From assembly GCA_934541105.1 (NCBI GenBank), contig CAKTDA010000001.1, forward strand, positions 868,001-932,000: a DNA stretch of 64,000 nucleotides. Direction: 5' to 3'. Numbering within the stretch: the first letter of the stretch is position 1; every line of letters starts with the position of its first letter. Shown here piece after piece: positions 19,181 to 28,041 of this stretch. The notes below the pieces were generated by a model. That model did no database searches, had not been told where the DNA came from, and saw only the letters and a list, made by a program, of their open reading frames with translations. Source of the DNA: an uncultured Luteitalea sp. GTDB lineage: Bacteria; Acidobacteriota; Vicinamibacteria; Vicinamibacterales; Vicinamibacteraceae. The translations under genes and the position numbers were made by a program.

Positions 19181-20245
19181 ATGCGTGCACGAGGATGGTT
19201 CATCGTGTGTCTTCTGGGCGCACTCGCGCCGAGCAGCGCATGCGTGCGTCCCGCCCCCATGGCCAGCGTGCCGCAAGCACTCCTCGCGTGCCGGACGGCT
19301 GTCTCGAACGCGGACGATGCGCGCCTCACGTGGATCCGGCCGGTGGACGCCGACGAGCGACGGGCCCTCGACGAACGGTGCGCGCGCGTCTGGCCGCCGC
19401 TCGTCGTCCGCGCTGCGACGTTCGCAGGCGCGGCCGTCACGCGCGTCGCCATCGTCACCTGGAACCTGCACGACGGACGCGGAGACATCCCGGCGCTCCT
19501 GCGGGATCTGCAGGCCGCGCGCGTCGGCGTGGCGGCGCCTGACGCGGTGATCCTCCTGCTGCAGGAGTACGTCCGGCCCACGCTGCCACCGCCCGGGTGG
19601 CACCTCGCGTATGTGCCCGCCCGACAGACGATGCGCCGCGATGGTGGGGCGGCCACCGTCGCCGACCGCGGGACGGCCATCTTCTCTTCGCTGCCACTCG
19701 ATGATCTGCACGCCATCGAACTGCCGCTCGAGCGGCAGCGACGCATTGCGGTCGCCGCAACCGTACGGGGCGTGACGACGGGCGGCCGCCACTGGCAGGC
19801 GCGCGTGGTCAGCGCCCATCTCGAGAACCGGCCTGGTGCGCGACGGCTCTGGGTGCGCGCCGGGGCCGCACGCACCCGGCAGGCCGAAGCGCTGCTCGAC
19901 GCGCTCGACCTCGGTCCCGGGCCTGACGAGACGCCTGTCCACGACGCGGTCGTGCTCGGCGCCGACCTGAACACGTGGCTCGGACGCCACGAGCACGCAT
20001 TGCAACTGCTGCGGGACGCATTCCCCTCCTGGTCGCACGAGGACGTGCGCCCCACGATAGGGTTCCGCATGCGGCTCGATCATCTCTTCGCGAGGCTGCC
20101 CCGCGGCGCCGCCGCAACCCACGCGCGGCTGGACGTCCGCTACGGCTCCGATCACCATCCGGTCGTGGCGACGATAGACTTTGGCGCGATCCAACACGAG
20201 CGGACCGGTCCCGAGGGGCCGCCGCCCATTCCAAAGGAGCCGTAA
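19181..20245 (+). CDS. Endonuclease/exonuclease/phosphatase-fold lipoprotein
   Basis: The 354-residue product begins with a lipoprotein-like signal (MRARGWFIVCLLGALAPSSAC). The EEP fold is marked by TWNLHDGRGD (metal Asn), LLLQEYV (catalytic Glu), SAHLENRPG, GADLNTWLG (Asp/Asn) and SDHHPVVATID (catalytic His). It is probably a secreted phosphodiesterase or nuclease anchored to the membrane. I favour ATG 19181; an in-frame GTG at 19145 overlaps the GNAT stop and would add VTASDPGHTAAA, which would disturb the signal peptide. Confidence 0.82.
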   Translation: MRARGWFIVCLLGALAPSSACVRPAPMASVPQALLACRTAVSNADDARLTWIRPVDADERRALDERCARVWPPLVVRAATFAGAAVTRVAIVTWNLHDGRGDIPALLRDLQAARVGVAAPDAVILLLQEYVRPTLPPPGWHLAYVPARQTMRRDGGAATVADRGTAIFSSLPLDDLHAIELPLERQRRIAVAATVRGVTTGGRHWQARVVSAHLENRPGARRLWVRAGAARTRQAEALLDALDLGPGPDETPVHDAVVLGADLNTWLGRHEHALQLLRDAFPSWSHEDVRPTIGFRMRLDHLFARLPRGAAATHARLDVRYGSDHHPVVATIDFGAIQHERTGPEGPPPIPKEP

Positions 20246-20246
20246 C

Positions 20247-21392
20247 GTGCGCAGCTCACGCGTGTGCGCCCTGGTGCTCGGGGCATTCCTGGTCACGGCC
20301 GCAGGGCTTTCGAGGGCGCAGCCGCCCCAGGCACCTCCGCCTCCCGTGTCGCCGGAGGTCCACGACGACGGACGCGTCACCTTCCGCTTTCGCGCGCCGA
20401 ACGCGAAAGCCGTGGCCGTCGCGAGGGCCGGCGCCGAGCGCCTGTCGATGACGCGCGATGCGGATGGCACGTGGACCGCGACGACCACGGCGCTCCCTCC
20501 CGACATCTACCAGTACACCTTCAACGTGGACGGGCTGTCGGCGCTCGACCCGCTGAACACGTGGGTCTCGCCCAACCTCCTCAACATGTCCAACATGGTG
20601 CGCGTGCCGGGCCCGTCGTCTGGCGCCGACCGCCTGCCGTGGGACGTCGCCGACGTGCCGCGGGGACGGCTGCACCGGCATTTCTACAAGTCCACCGTCG
20701 TCGGCGATCACCGCGACTACTACGTCTACACGCCACCCGGATACGATGCGTCACGGCCCGGGAAGTACCCCGCCTTCTACCTGCTCCATGGGTTCAGCGA
20801 CGATGCGAGCGGCTGGACGTCGGTCGGCCAGGCCCACGTGATCATGGACAACCTGATTGCGCAGAAGCAGGTCGTCCCGATGGTCGTCGTCATGACGCTC
20901 GGGTACGGCGCGCCGGAGATCGTCACGCGCGGGCCCCGTACGCCGTCGCTGCGCCAGAAGAACATGGACGGCTACCGCGATGCGCTCTTCACGGAAGTGA
21001 TCCCGGCAATCGAGCGCGACTACCACGTGGACGCACGGCGTGAGCGGCGGGCAATCGCGGGGCTCTCGATGGGAGGCGCCGAGAGCCTGTACGTGGGATT
21101 GAACGCCATCGATCGGTTCGCGTGGGTCGGCGCGTTCAGTTCCGGCGGGCTCGGCCCCGCCGCCGAGTTCGGGCAGGTGTTCCCGAAGCTGACCGCCGCC
21201 GAAGGCAAGCGCCTGTCGCTGCTCTACATCTCGTGCGGCACCGAGGACGGGCTCATCGAGGCGAACCGCCAGTTGCGGACGTTCCTCACCGGGCGCGGCG
21301 TGGCACACGAAGGCGTCGAGATGCCGGGCGCGCACACGTGGACCGTGTGGCGCCGCAACCTCGCGACGTTCGCGCCGAAGCTGTTCCGGTAA
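20247..21392 (+). CDS. Exported CE1-type esterase with N-terminal E-set/CBM48 domain
   Basis: The GTG at 20247 follows AAAGGAG with good spacing, one base after the upstream stop. The 381-residue protein has a signal peptide ending SRAQ, an N-terminal immunoglobulin-like E-set domain (VTFRFRAPNAKAVAVARAG, TTTALPPDIYQYTFNVDG) and an alpha/beta hydrolase of the esterase D / feruloyl-esterase family: LLHGFSDDASGW, nucleophile Ser in GLSMGGAES, and His in GAHTWTVWRRNL. It probably removes acyl or feruloyl groups from plant polysaccharide in the periplasm. Confidence 0.9.
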   Translation: MRSSRVCALVLGAFLVTAAGLSRAQPPQAPPPPVSPEVHDDGRVTFRFRAPNAKAVAVARAGAERLSMTRDADGTWTATTTALPPDIYQYTFNVDGLSALDPLNTWVSPNLLNMSNMVRVPGPSSGADRLPWDVADVPRGRLHRHFYKSTVVGDHRDYYVYTPPGYDASRPGKYPAFYLLHGFSDDASGWTSVGQAHVIMDNLIAQKQVVPMVVVMTLGYGAPEIVTRGPRTPSLRQKNMDGYRDALFTEVIPAIERDYHVDARRERRAIAGLSMGGAESLYVGLNAIDRFAWVGAFSSGGLGPAAEFGQVFPKLTAAEGKRLSLLYISCGTEDGLIEANRQLRTFLTGRGVAHEGVEMPGAHTWTVWRRNLATFAPKLFR

Positions 21393-21418
21393 CCGCAGCC
21401 GTACGTGGGCGTCGATGT

Positions 21419-22468
21419 CTACATCGGCGCTCCACCTCCCAGTTCATTGTTCCGACGCGCGGCGCCCGTTGGCAGCAGCGGCGTCATCCAGCCGAACCCC
21501 ACCTCGCGCGCACTCCGGCGGACCTGGCCGCGCGGGGTATTGGCCGGCCCCGGCAGGAGTCGGCTCGTGACGAACGCCTTCACCGCCGCGGTTGCCCCGG
21601 GCGCAATGACCTCGGCGACCTCGCCAATCCGGAACTGCACGCCAGGCGTCACATGGGCACGCCCGGCGACGCAGGCATCGACGAGTTGGCGCGCGGCACG
21701 CTCTCCTGCCATCGACGTGAACGGCGTGATGATGCCCGCGCCGAACCACAAGGCCTCCTGCTCGTGCCTGCCCCGCAGGAGGATCTTCACGTGCGACCCG
21801 GTGCGCATCAGCCCAGGCGTCGCGGTCGTCACGCGGACTCCCGCGGCGTGCAGCTCCGGGCGCAGCGTGTCGGACAGCCCGGCAAGCGCGAACTTGCCCG
21901 CCGCGTACGCCGCGAGGTGCGGCACGCCTATCCGGCCGCCGATCGACGAGATGTTGAGGATCCGCGCACCCCCGGGTGCGGCGCGCAGGTGCGGGAGCGC
22001 CTCGCGCGTCAGGTAGAGCGGTCCCCAGAAGTGCGTGTCGAGCGATTCCTGGAAGTCCTCGAGCTGCGCGTCCTCGAACGGCGCGGCCTGGATCACGCCG
22101 GCGTTGTTCACGAGCACGTCGAGCCGGCTCGTCCGTCCGACGACGAGGTGCACCAGATCGGCAACCGCGCGCGGGTCGCGCACGTCCACGCATTCGCCCA
22201 TCACGTCGTGGCCGCGATCGCGGAGTTCGTCTACGGCCCGGGCGATGTCGGACGGCGTGCGCGACACGACGACGAGTCGCGCCCCGCGACGGCCGAACTC
22301 CCGGGCAAGGAGCAGGCCGAGCCCACGGGCGCCTCCGGTGATGAGCACCGTGCGGCCGTGGAGGTCGTAGCGGGGGCGACTGCCCAGCCAGGCGGCGGCG
22401 CCGAATGCGGCAACGCCCCCGACTGCGATCGCGAGCCCACTGGCTGAAGTCATTCCACTGCGTGCCAT
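21419..22468 (-). CDS. Membrane-anchored short-chain dehydrogenase
   Basis: The 349-residue protein has an N-terminal hydrophobic segment (SGLAIAVGGVAAFGAAAWLGS) that likely anchors it, then an SDR domain: ITGGARGLGLLLA, NNAGVIQ, SSIGGRIG and YAAGK. After the SDR core it carries a C-terminal extension of about 80 residues (VTPGVQFRIGEVAEVIAPGATAAVKAFV). The substrate is unknown. ATG 22468 is chosen; a second ATG at 22453 is possible. It is transcribed toward the esterase gene, tail to tail. Confidence 0.85.
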   Translation of the reverse strand: MARSGMTSASGLAIAVGGVAAFGAAAWLGSRPRYDLHGRTVLITGGARGLGLLLAREFGRRGARLVVVSRTPSDIARAVDELRDRGHDVMGECVDVRDPRAVADLVHLVVGRTSRLDVLVNNAGVIQAAPFEDAQLEDFQESLDTHFWGPLYLTREALPHLRAAPGGARILNISSIGGRIGVPHLAAYAAGKFALAGLSDTLRPELHAAGVRVTTATPGLMRTGSHVKILLRGRHEQEALWFGAGIITPFTSMAGERAARQLVDACVAGRAHVTPGVQFRIGEVAEVIAPGATAAVKAFVTSRLLPGPANTPRGQVRRSAREVGFGWMTPLLPTGAARRNNELGGGAPM

Positions 22469-22510
22469 GCCGTGGAACGAAGCAAGACGAGGGCCGACGG
22501 CGAGAGGAGG

Positions 22511-22540
22511 GCGCCAGCAGGGCCAACCGGCCCTGCTGGC
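22511..22540. terminator. Perfect 13-bp hairpin
   Basis: CGCCAGCAGGGCC, loop AACC, GGCCCTGCTGGCG: thirteen perfect base pairs. It sits 188-217 bases beyond the stop of the PEGA gene and 43 bases before the SDR start on the same strand, so it probably separates the two transcripts. It has no U-tract. The remaining gap (22541-22727) shows nothing recognisable. Confidence 0.55.
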
Positions 22541-22727
22541 GTGAACAGCAGGAATGTACTCGTTATGAGGAAGGGCCCCGCGCCGCAAGCTGACGCGAAC
22601 GCAGCATCTGCGTCCACGTTCGCTACGTCACGGAGTCACTCGACCGGCACGCCGACAGGACACCAGCATACCGGCCAGCGGTGGGAGGGTTCCCTTCATC
22701 GCCGCATCCCGGATGCGACGATCCCAT

Positions 22728-23714
22728 TCAAATCTCTCTTGCCTCCGATCGCAAGCTCACGTTCACCGGCGTCCGCGCGCCAGGCTCGGCCGTGACCTCG
22801 GTGGCAAACGGCGCGAAGCCCTGTTTGCGGACCTCGACGCGCACGCGGCCTGCCGGAACACCGATCTCGAGTGCGCGCCCGTCGGGCGGCATCCGCCACC
22901 GCTCGCCATCGATCAGCACCTCGGCATCAGCCGGCTGCACGCGAATCACGAGCACGGCCGCGTCACCTGGAGCGAGACGACGGACGTCGGGTTCGCCCGG
23001 CCCCTCGCGCGGCGCGGCAGCCGGCGCAGGGGGCGGCGGCTCCTCGCGTGGCGGCTCTGGACGCGCGGGCGGGTCCGGCCGCCCGTCGTCCGCGGCGCCC
23101 GCGGGCAGCGGCTGCATCGTGTGGCGCAGCTTCACCGTGGCACCCGGCGCCACGTAGATGCGGCGCGCGTATCGACGATGCCCCTCGAGGTAGAGCGTGA
23201 TCTCGTGCGTGCCGGGGGCGAGGCGCAGGCTCTGGAAGACGCCGTCGAAGTTGTCCACGATCCCGGCCAGCGCGCCGTCCACGTAGACCTCCGTCTCGCG
23301 CGGCGTGACGAGCAGTCGCGCGTCGCTCGTCACACCGTAGGGCATGACGTAGTACGGGCGTGGCGGTCCCCACCAGCCCCAGCCCGGCCACCACATGCTC
23401 CCGTACAACCCGTGGCCCCAGGCATTCCAGCCCCATGGCGATCCCCAGCCGTACCAGGCGCGATACGGGTAAGCGCCCACGATGTAGCGTCCGCCGTGCC
23501 GGCCTCGCGGATACGAATGCACCCGGCGCGGCGGGACGCTGCCGCGAGGCACCGCACGCGAGACCGCGCCGCCCGACCGCGGCGAGGGGCTGCGCGGGCC
23601 GGCGGAGCTTCCACCGCCGCGTCCACCACGCTGGGCATGCGCCAGTTCGGGCCCCAGCGCCGTGGCGAGCACGCACGTCACGAGGACGACAAGCATCCGG
23701 GCTAGTTTCTTCAC
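22728..23714 (-). CDS. Exported PEGA-domain protein
   Basis: The 328-residue protein has a signal peptide (ARMLVVLVTCVLATALGPELAHAQ), a Gly/Arg/Pro-rich and then Trp/Tyr/Gly-rich region (GWGSPWGWNAWGHG, GWGWWGPPRPYY), a first PEGA domain (ARLLVTPRETEVYVDGALAGIVDNFDG...LAPGTHEITLYLEGHR), a Pro/Glu linker and a second PEGA-like domain (VIRVQPADAEVLIDGERWRMP...VPAGRVRVEVRKQGF). PEGA domains are beta-sandwich modules of cell-surface proteins. GTG start at 23714 with GGAG ten bases upstream. It is divergent from the small ORF at 23744. Confidence 0.82.
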   Translation of the reverse strand: MKKLARMLVVLVTCVLATALGPELAHAQRGGRGGGSSAGPRSPSPRSGGAVSRAVPRGSVPPRRVHSYPRGRHGGRYIVGAYPYRAWYGWGSPWGWNAWGHGLYGSMWWPGWGWWGPPRPYYVMPYGVTSDARLLVTPRETEVYVDGALAGIVDNFDGVFQSLRLAPGTHEITLYLEGHRRYARRIYVAPGATVKLRHTMQPLPAGAADDGRPDPPARPEPPREEPPPPAPAAAPREGPGEPDVRRLAPGDAAVLVIRVQPADAEVLIDGERWRMPPDGRALEIGVPAGRVRVEVRKQGFAPFATEVTAEPGARTPVNVSLRSEAREI

Positions 23715-23743
23715 GGGTTGTGCTCCATCAAGGACACCTGCAC

Positions 23744-23923
23744 ATGGTCGAGCAAGACCGGTACCAGCGCCGGTGTCCCCACGCGGCGACGCTCCCGTTC
23801 GAGGCCCTTGCGGACCGCGTCGAGAAGGGGTACGGTGTCCCCTTCCGCACAACCGTCACGTCGCGCCGGCCGCTGCATCACGCAGCCGTCGGTGATTCAT
23901 CGCGTTGTCTGGCAGGTGTGTGA
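23744..23923 (+). CDS. Putative 59-aa protein, unknown
   Basis: A short open frame starting at ATG 23744, with AAGGA about ten bases upstream, encodes a hydrophilic protein beginning MVEQDRYQRRCPHAATLPFE and containing ALADRVEKGYGVPFRTTV. Its stop overlaps the ATG of the next gene (TGATG), an arrangement typical of translational coupling. No motif is recognised. It could be real, or a by-product of high-GC sequence. Confidence 0.35.
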   Translation: MVEQDRYQRRCPHAATLPFEALADRVEKGYGVPFRTTVTSRRPLHHAAVGDSSRCLAGV

Positions 23924-24453
23924 TGGGTAGATGCTCCTGGTCGGCCGGTCGGCTCTTCGTCACCCTGGCAATCGCCTGGGGTGTGCCCGCGGTGGCGGCC
24001 GCGCAGGACACGGCACCTGCACCGACGGCACCGGCATCGTCGTCAGCCGCCGTGCTGCCGCCGTCGCCTGCGGCGCAGGACGCAGCTGCACGATCCGGAG
24101 GTCGATTGATTCAGTCGATCACGGTGTCGCCGCTCGTGGCATTCGCGGGAGCGGACCTGCGCGTGGTGGTGCGCGTGCTGCCCGAGGCGGGCAATCGCCG
24201 GTTGCAGCTCGCAGTCGATGCTCCGGTGTTCTACGCAAGCACCGAGCGCCAGCTCGATGGCGTGGACGGCGCCAGGGCCCACACCTTCAACCTCCAGGAA
24301 CTGCCGGCAGGCGACTACGAGATCACGGCCGTGCTCGAAGGCATCGACGGCGTGCGCTCGAAGATCACCCGCCAGTTCAAGGTGATGGGCGAGAACGACG
24401 AGCCTCCCGCCGAGCGTCAACCGACACGACGCCGGGGCCGCGGGCGCCAGTGA
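23923..24453 (+). CDS. Exported protein with Ig-like domain, unknown
   Basis: The 176-residue product has a signal peptide (GRLFVTLAIAWGVPAVAAAQ), an Ala/Pro/Ser-rich stalk (DTAPAPTAPASSSAAVLPPSP), an all-beta segment (LIQSITVSPLVAFAGADLRVVVRVLPEAGNRRLQLAVDAPVFYASTERQLDG...LPAGDYEITAVLEG) and an Arg-rich tail (RQPTRRRGRGRQ). I do not recognise the family; the beta segment looks like an Ig/E-set fold. The ATG at 23923 overlaps the stop of the preceding small ORF; an upstream TTG at 23905 is less likely. Confidence 0.6.
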   Translation: MGRCSWSAGRLFVTLAIAWGVPAVAAAQDTAPAPTAPASSSAAVLPPSPAAQDAAARSGGRLIQSITVSPLVAFAGADLRVVVRVLPEAGNRRLQLAVDAPVFYASTERQLDGVDGARAHTFNLQELPAGDYEITAVLEGIDGVRSKITRQFKVMGENDEPPAERQPTRRRGRGRQ

Positions 24454-24535
24454 CACCCCTCACCGCCGTGGCGCGTCGCCAGGTGTAGCCGTCGGACGTG
24501 GCCCACGGGCCCGGCACCGGCGTACCGCGCGCCAT

Positions 24536-24563
24536 GTGCGAATGCCGAACGCCGAAATCCCGG
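24536..24563. repeat. Short 7-bp repeat block
   Basis: GTGCGAA, TGCCGAA, CGCCGAA, ATCCCGG: four heptamer units in the convergent gap before the Gfo/Idh/MocA stop. The sequence family is the same as the other arrays in the window. Confidence 0.55.
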
Positions 24564-24591
24564 GATGTGGGCGTCGTCCGGCCGTCCTGCA

Positions 24592-25947
24592 TCACACGCG
24601 AGCGGGATCCGGGTGCGTCCATGGCGCGCGATACGGCCGCGCGAGGCGGGTGTTTGCTTCGTCATCGCCCTTGACGCGGCCGGCGGCCTGGTCCCACGTG
24701 AGCGACCGGCCGAGTTCCATCGAGTGATTCGCGAGGATGCACGCCGTCGTCGAGATGTGGCCCTGCTCGATGTCGGCAACCGGGCGGCCGCCGTTGTCGA
24801 TGCACGCCAGGAGATCCCGCATGTGGCCGCGGATGGCCGGAGCGACGTGGCGCTCGAGGTCCTTCTCGGTGCGGTCCTCCGGATACTGTTCGTACTCGTA
24901 GGTCACGTCCTCGTGGAGAGGCGTGCCCTCGCCGCGCGGGATGAAATCCCAGCTCATGACACTCGCCTTGAGCGTGCCCTTGTCGCCGTAGATGGTGGCA
25001 CCCCACGGGTACTTCGGGTCCGGCGGATCGCCGTACGTGCGGTGCGTCCAGATCACCGGCAGGTCGTCGAAGTCGAACGTCGCCGTCTGCGTGTCGCTGA
25101 TGTTGGCCTTGCTCGCCTTGTCGATGAGGATCCCGCCCGTGGAGTTCACGCGGGTCGGCATGCCGAGGTCAAGCATCCAGCGCACCATGTCGAGCATGTG
25201 GATGCACATGTCGCCGACGATGCCGTTGCCGTACTCCATGAAGGCGCGCCAGCTGCGGGGGTGGACCAGCTTGTTGTAGGGACGCATCGGCGCCGGCCCC
25301 GTCCACATCTCGTAATCGAGGTTCGGCGGCGGCGTCGTGTCGGGCGGGTTCTCCCGCGTCCGCATGTGGTAGTAGCAGTAGATCTCGACGAGGCCGACCT
25401 TGCCGAGCAGGCCCTCCCTGATCACGCGGTTCCGGGCGTTGATCAGGTGCGGCGTGCTGCGGCGCTGCGTGCCGACCTGCACCACGCGGCCGTACTTGCG
25501 CGCGGCAGCGAGCATCGCCTGCCCTTCGACGATGTCCACGCCAATGGGCTTCTGGAGGTAGAGGTGCGCGCCGGCCTGCATGGCGGCGAGCGCGGGCAGC
25601 GCGTGCCAGTGATCGGGCGTGGCAATCAGCACGATGTCGAGGTCGCGCTCCTTCAGCATCTCGCGATAGTCGCGGTAGGTGCGCGGCGCCTTCTTCGACA
25701 CCTGACGGGACGCGATGATCTCGGCGGCACCCGCGAGCATCTGCGAGTCCACGTCGCAGATGGAGACGACGTCCACTGGCGCGACCTGGATCAGGCGCAG
25801 CAGATCGGCCTTGCCGTACCAGCCCGAGCCGATCAGCCCGACCCGGCGCGGCTTGTCCAGCGCGCGCGCGGCAATCGAGACGGGAATCGGCAATGCGGCG
25901 AGGGCGAGCGCGGTGCCCCCCTGCTTCAGGAACGCGCGGCGATGCAT
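24592..25947 (-). CDS. Tat-exported Gfo/Idh/MocA oxidoreductase
   Basis: The 451-residue protein has a twin-arginine signal (MHRRAFLKQGGTALALAALP), a Rossmann motif VGLIGSGWYGKAD, the TPDHWHALPALAAMQAGAHLYLQKP segment (family KP motif) and a C-terminal domain with GNGIVGDMCIHMLDMVRWML. It is the type found in periplasmic sugar oxidoreductases of Acidobacteria, Planctomycetes and Bacteroidetes. The ATG at 25947 gives the signal directly; a TACAAA hexamer lies exactly six bases upstream. It is not clearly in an operon with the ABC-F gene on the same strand (48 bp away). Confidence 0.87.
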   Translation of the reverse strand: MHRRAFLKQGGTALALAALPIPVSIAARALDKPRRVGLIGSGWYGKADLLRLIQVAPVDVVSICDVDSQMLAGAAEIIASRQVSKKAPRTYRDYREMLKERDLDIVLIATPDHWHALPALAAMQAGAHLYLQKPIGVDIVEGQAMLAAARKYGRVVQVGTQRRSTPHLINARNRVIREGLLGKVGLVEIYCYYHMRTRENPPDTTPPPNLDYEMWTGPAPMRPYNKLVHPRSWRAFMEYGNGIVGDMCIHMLDMVRWMLDLGMPTRVNSTGGILIDKASKANISDTQTATFDFDDLPVIWTHRTYGDPPDPKYPWGATIYGDKGTLKASVMSWDFIPRGEGTPLHEDVTYEYEQYPEDRTEKDLERHVAPAIRGHMRDLLACIDNGGRPVADIEQGHISTTACILANHSMELGRSLTWDQAAGRVKGDDEANTRLARPYRAPWTHPDPARV

Positions 25948-25953
25948 GCCGGG

Positions 25954-25959
25954 TTTGTA
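25954..25959 (-). promoter_or_regulatory. Variant -10 box, Gfo/Idh/MocA gene
   Basis: TACAAA (minus strand) ends six bases before the ATG at 25947. It has the same geometry as the other leaderless starts but ends in A rather than T. Confidence 0.3.
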
Positions 25960-25995
25960 TGGCGAAGCGGGGCGCGAAAGCAAGTGGCGCGGCGA

Positions 25996-27633
25996 TCACA
26001 CATGCACGCCGGGGGCCTCATGACCCGTGCGCTCGACGTACTCGGGATACGAGCCCGGGAAGAGGTGCGGCTCGCGTTCCCGTCCGGTCTCCCCGCCCAG
26101 TTCGAGCACGCGATTGCTCAGCGCGCGCAGGAACATCCGATCGTGCGAGACGAAGATCATCGTGCCTTCGAAGTCCGCGAGGGCGTCGACGAGCATCTCC
26201 TTCGTCGCGAGATCGAGGTGGTTCGTCGGTTCGTCGAGGACCAGGAAGTTCGGCGGGTAGAGCAGCATGCGGGCGAGCACCAGGCGCGTGCGCTCCCCGC
26301 CCGACAGCGCGCGAATCGGCTTGTCCACGTCGTCGCCCGTGAACTGGAACGCACCGAGCAGGTTGCGAAGCACGCCAATCGACTCCTGCGGGAAGTCCCG
26401 CTGGAACTGCTCGTCGATCGTGAGGTCGGCGTCGAGCACCTGCAGCGATTGCTGCGCGAAATATCCCATCTGCAGGCTCGCGCCGAGCGTCACCTGCCCG
26501 GCGTCCGGCTGCACGACGCCGGCAATCATCTTCAACAGCGTGGACTTCCCTGCGCCGTTGCGGCCCATCACGCACCAGCGATCGCCCCGCGTGATGCTCA
26601 TCGTCAGCCCGTCGTGGACCACGCGGGTGCCGTACGCCTTTGTCACCCCCTCGAGCGTCGCGACCCGATCGCCCGAGCGGGACGGCTGCCGGAAGTGGAA
26701 CTGCACGACGCGGCGCTTCCTGGGCAGCTCGATCTTCTCGATCTTCTCGAGGGCCTTGACGCGGCTCTGCACCTGCGCCGCCTTGGCCGCATGCGCCGAG
26801 AAGCGCTCGATGAAGCGCTGCTCCTTGGCGAGCATCGCCTGCTGCCGTGCGTAAGCCGCTTCGCGGTTCACTTCGCGGAGTTTCCGCTCCCGCTCGTAGA
26901 AGTCGTAGTTGCCCGAGTACGTCGTGATCTCGCCGCCGTCGATCTCGGCAACGCGCGTCACGACGCGGTTCATGAACGCGCGGTCGTGCGACGTCATCAG
27001 CAACGCCGCCGGCAGCGACATCAGGAAGGACTCGAGCCAGACGATGGACTCGATGTCGAGGTGATTGGTGGGCTCGTCGAGCAGCAGGACGTCAGGCCGG
27101 CCGAGCAGCACGCGCGCCATCGCGACGCGCATCTTCCACCCGCCCGAAAGCGCCCCGACGTCGCCGTCGATCTGCGCCTCCTCGAAGCCGAGCCCGACGA
27201 GCACGTCGCGCGCCTGCGCCTCGAGCGAATAGCCGCCGAGGTGCTCGTACTCCTCCTGCACCTCGCCGAAACGCGCGAGGATGCGGTCCATGTCGTCGGC
27301 CTGTGCGGGGTCGCCCATGGCCTGCTGGAGGGACTCGAGTTCGTGGTGCAGGTGCCCGACGCGGCCGCTCCCGGCAATCGCCTCGTCGAGCACCGACCGG
27401 CCGCTCATCTCCTCGACGTCCTGCCGGAAGTAGCCGATGCTGAGCCGCCTGGGCACCGCGATCTCGCCCTCGTCGGCGGTTTCCTCGCCGACGATCATGC
27501 GGAACAACGTGGTCTTGCCCGCGCCGTTCGGCCCGACGAGCCCGACGCGTTCCCCGGGATTGAGCTGGAACGAGGCGTCCACGAACAGGACCTGGCGACC
27601 GTACTGCTTCGAGATTCTCGAGAAGGTGATCAC
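25996..27633 (-). CDS. ABC-F family ATPase
   Basis: The 545-residue cytoplasmic protein has two fused ABC domains and no membrane segment: GPNGAGKTTLFRM, LSGGWKMRVAMARVL and LLLDEPTNHLD in the first; GRNGAGKSTLLKM, LSGGERTRLVLARML and VLDEPTNHLD in the second. A charged linker (REVNREAAYARQQAMLAKEQRFIERFSAHAAKAAQVQSR, given in parts) corresponds to the P-site tRNA interaction motif. ABC-F proteins bind the ribosomal E site and relieve stalls or confer resistance to ribosome-targeting antibiotics; the overall shape is closest to the housekeeping YbiT type. GTG start at 27633; a GATAAT hexamer lies 11 bases upstream. Confidence 0.92.
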   Translation of the reverse strand: MITFSRISKQYGRQVLFVDASFQLNPGERVGLVGPNGAGKTTLFRMIVGEETADEGEIAVPRRLSIGYFRQDVEEMSGRSVLDEAIAGSGRVGHLHHELESLQQAMGDPAQADDMDRILARFGEVQEEYEHLGGYSLEAQARDVLVGLGFEEAQIDGDVGALSGGWKMRVAMARVLLGRPDVLLLDEPTNHLDIESIVWLESFLMSLPAALLMTSHDRAFMNRVVTRVAEIDGGEITTYSGNYDFYERERKLREVNREAAYARQQAMLAKEQRFIERFSAHAAKAAQVQSRVKALEKIEKIELPRKRRVVQFHFRQPSRSGDRVATLEGVTKAYGTRVVHDGLTMSITRGDRWCVMGRNGAGKSTLLKMIAGVVQPDAGQVTLGASLQMGYFAQQSLQVLDADLTIDEQFQRDFPQESIGVLRNLLGAFQFTGDDVDKPIRALSGGERTRLVLARMLLYPPNFLVLDEPTNHLDLATKEMLVDALADFEGTMIFVSHDRMFLRALSNRVLELGGETGREREPHLFPGSYPEYVERTGHEAPGVHV

Positions 27634-27662
27634 GACCGCCGACGATTATCGACGATGCGGGC

Positions 27663-27956
27663 TCAATCGGTCTCGGAGACGAACTCGGCGCCGTCCTCGT
27701 ACTGCCGGCGCCGCTTCTCGCCACGCGTCTCGTCGTCCACGGGCGTGCTGCCGCGATCCTCCGGCGTGTCGCGATCGACGAGACGGTCGACGGGCATGGA
27801 CTCCACGTCGTGGTCCAGCAGCGTGTCGTCGAGCAGCCGCTTCTGGTCCAGTTCGTCGTCGTAGTGGACGCCCTCGTCCTCCTCTTTCGTGCGCTGGCGT
27901 TGCCGGGCTTCGATGTCCTCGAGGTTTGCCGTCGGGCCGATCCGTTCCTTTGTCAT
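27663..27956 (-). CDS. Small acidic hydrophilic protein, unknown
   Basis: This 97-residue protein is strongly charged and probably disordered (TKERIGPTANLEDIEARQ, RQRTKEEDEGVHYDDELDQ, DRDTPEDRGSTPVDDE). No domain or signal is visible. The ATG at 27956 follows GGAGG with eight-base spacing. It is the first gene upstream of the ABC-F gene on the same strand (29 bp gap), but the ABC-F gene has its own -10-like box in that region, so cotranscription is uncertain. Confidence 0.72.
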   Translation of the reverse strand: MTKERIGPTANLEDIEARQRQRTKEEDEGVHYDDELDQKRLLDDTLLDHDVESMPVDRLVDRDTPEDRGSTPVDDETRGEKRRRQYEDGAEFVSETD

Positions 27957-28041
27957 CTGTCGTCCTCCGCGCTGGGGACCTGCAAGGAGGCTGCCGGGCG
28001 CATGGTAGAGTGCGCAGCACTTCACGGATACGGAGGTCCTG

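Noticed and set aside
24565..27864. 1099-residue open frame on the plus strand
   Set aside because: It lies opposite the Gfo/Idh/MocA and ABC-F genes, both with full sets of motifs, and has the same low-information composition as other antisense shadows.
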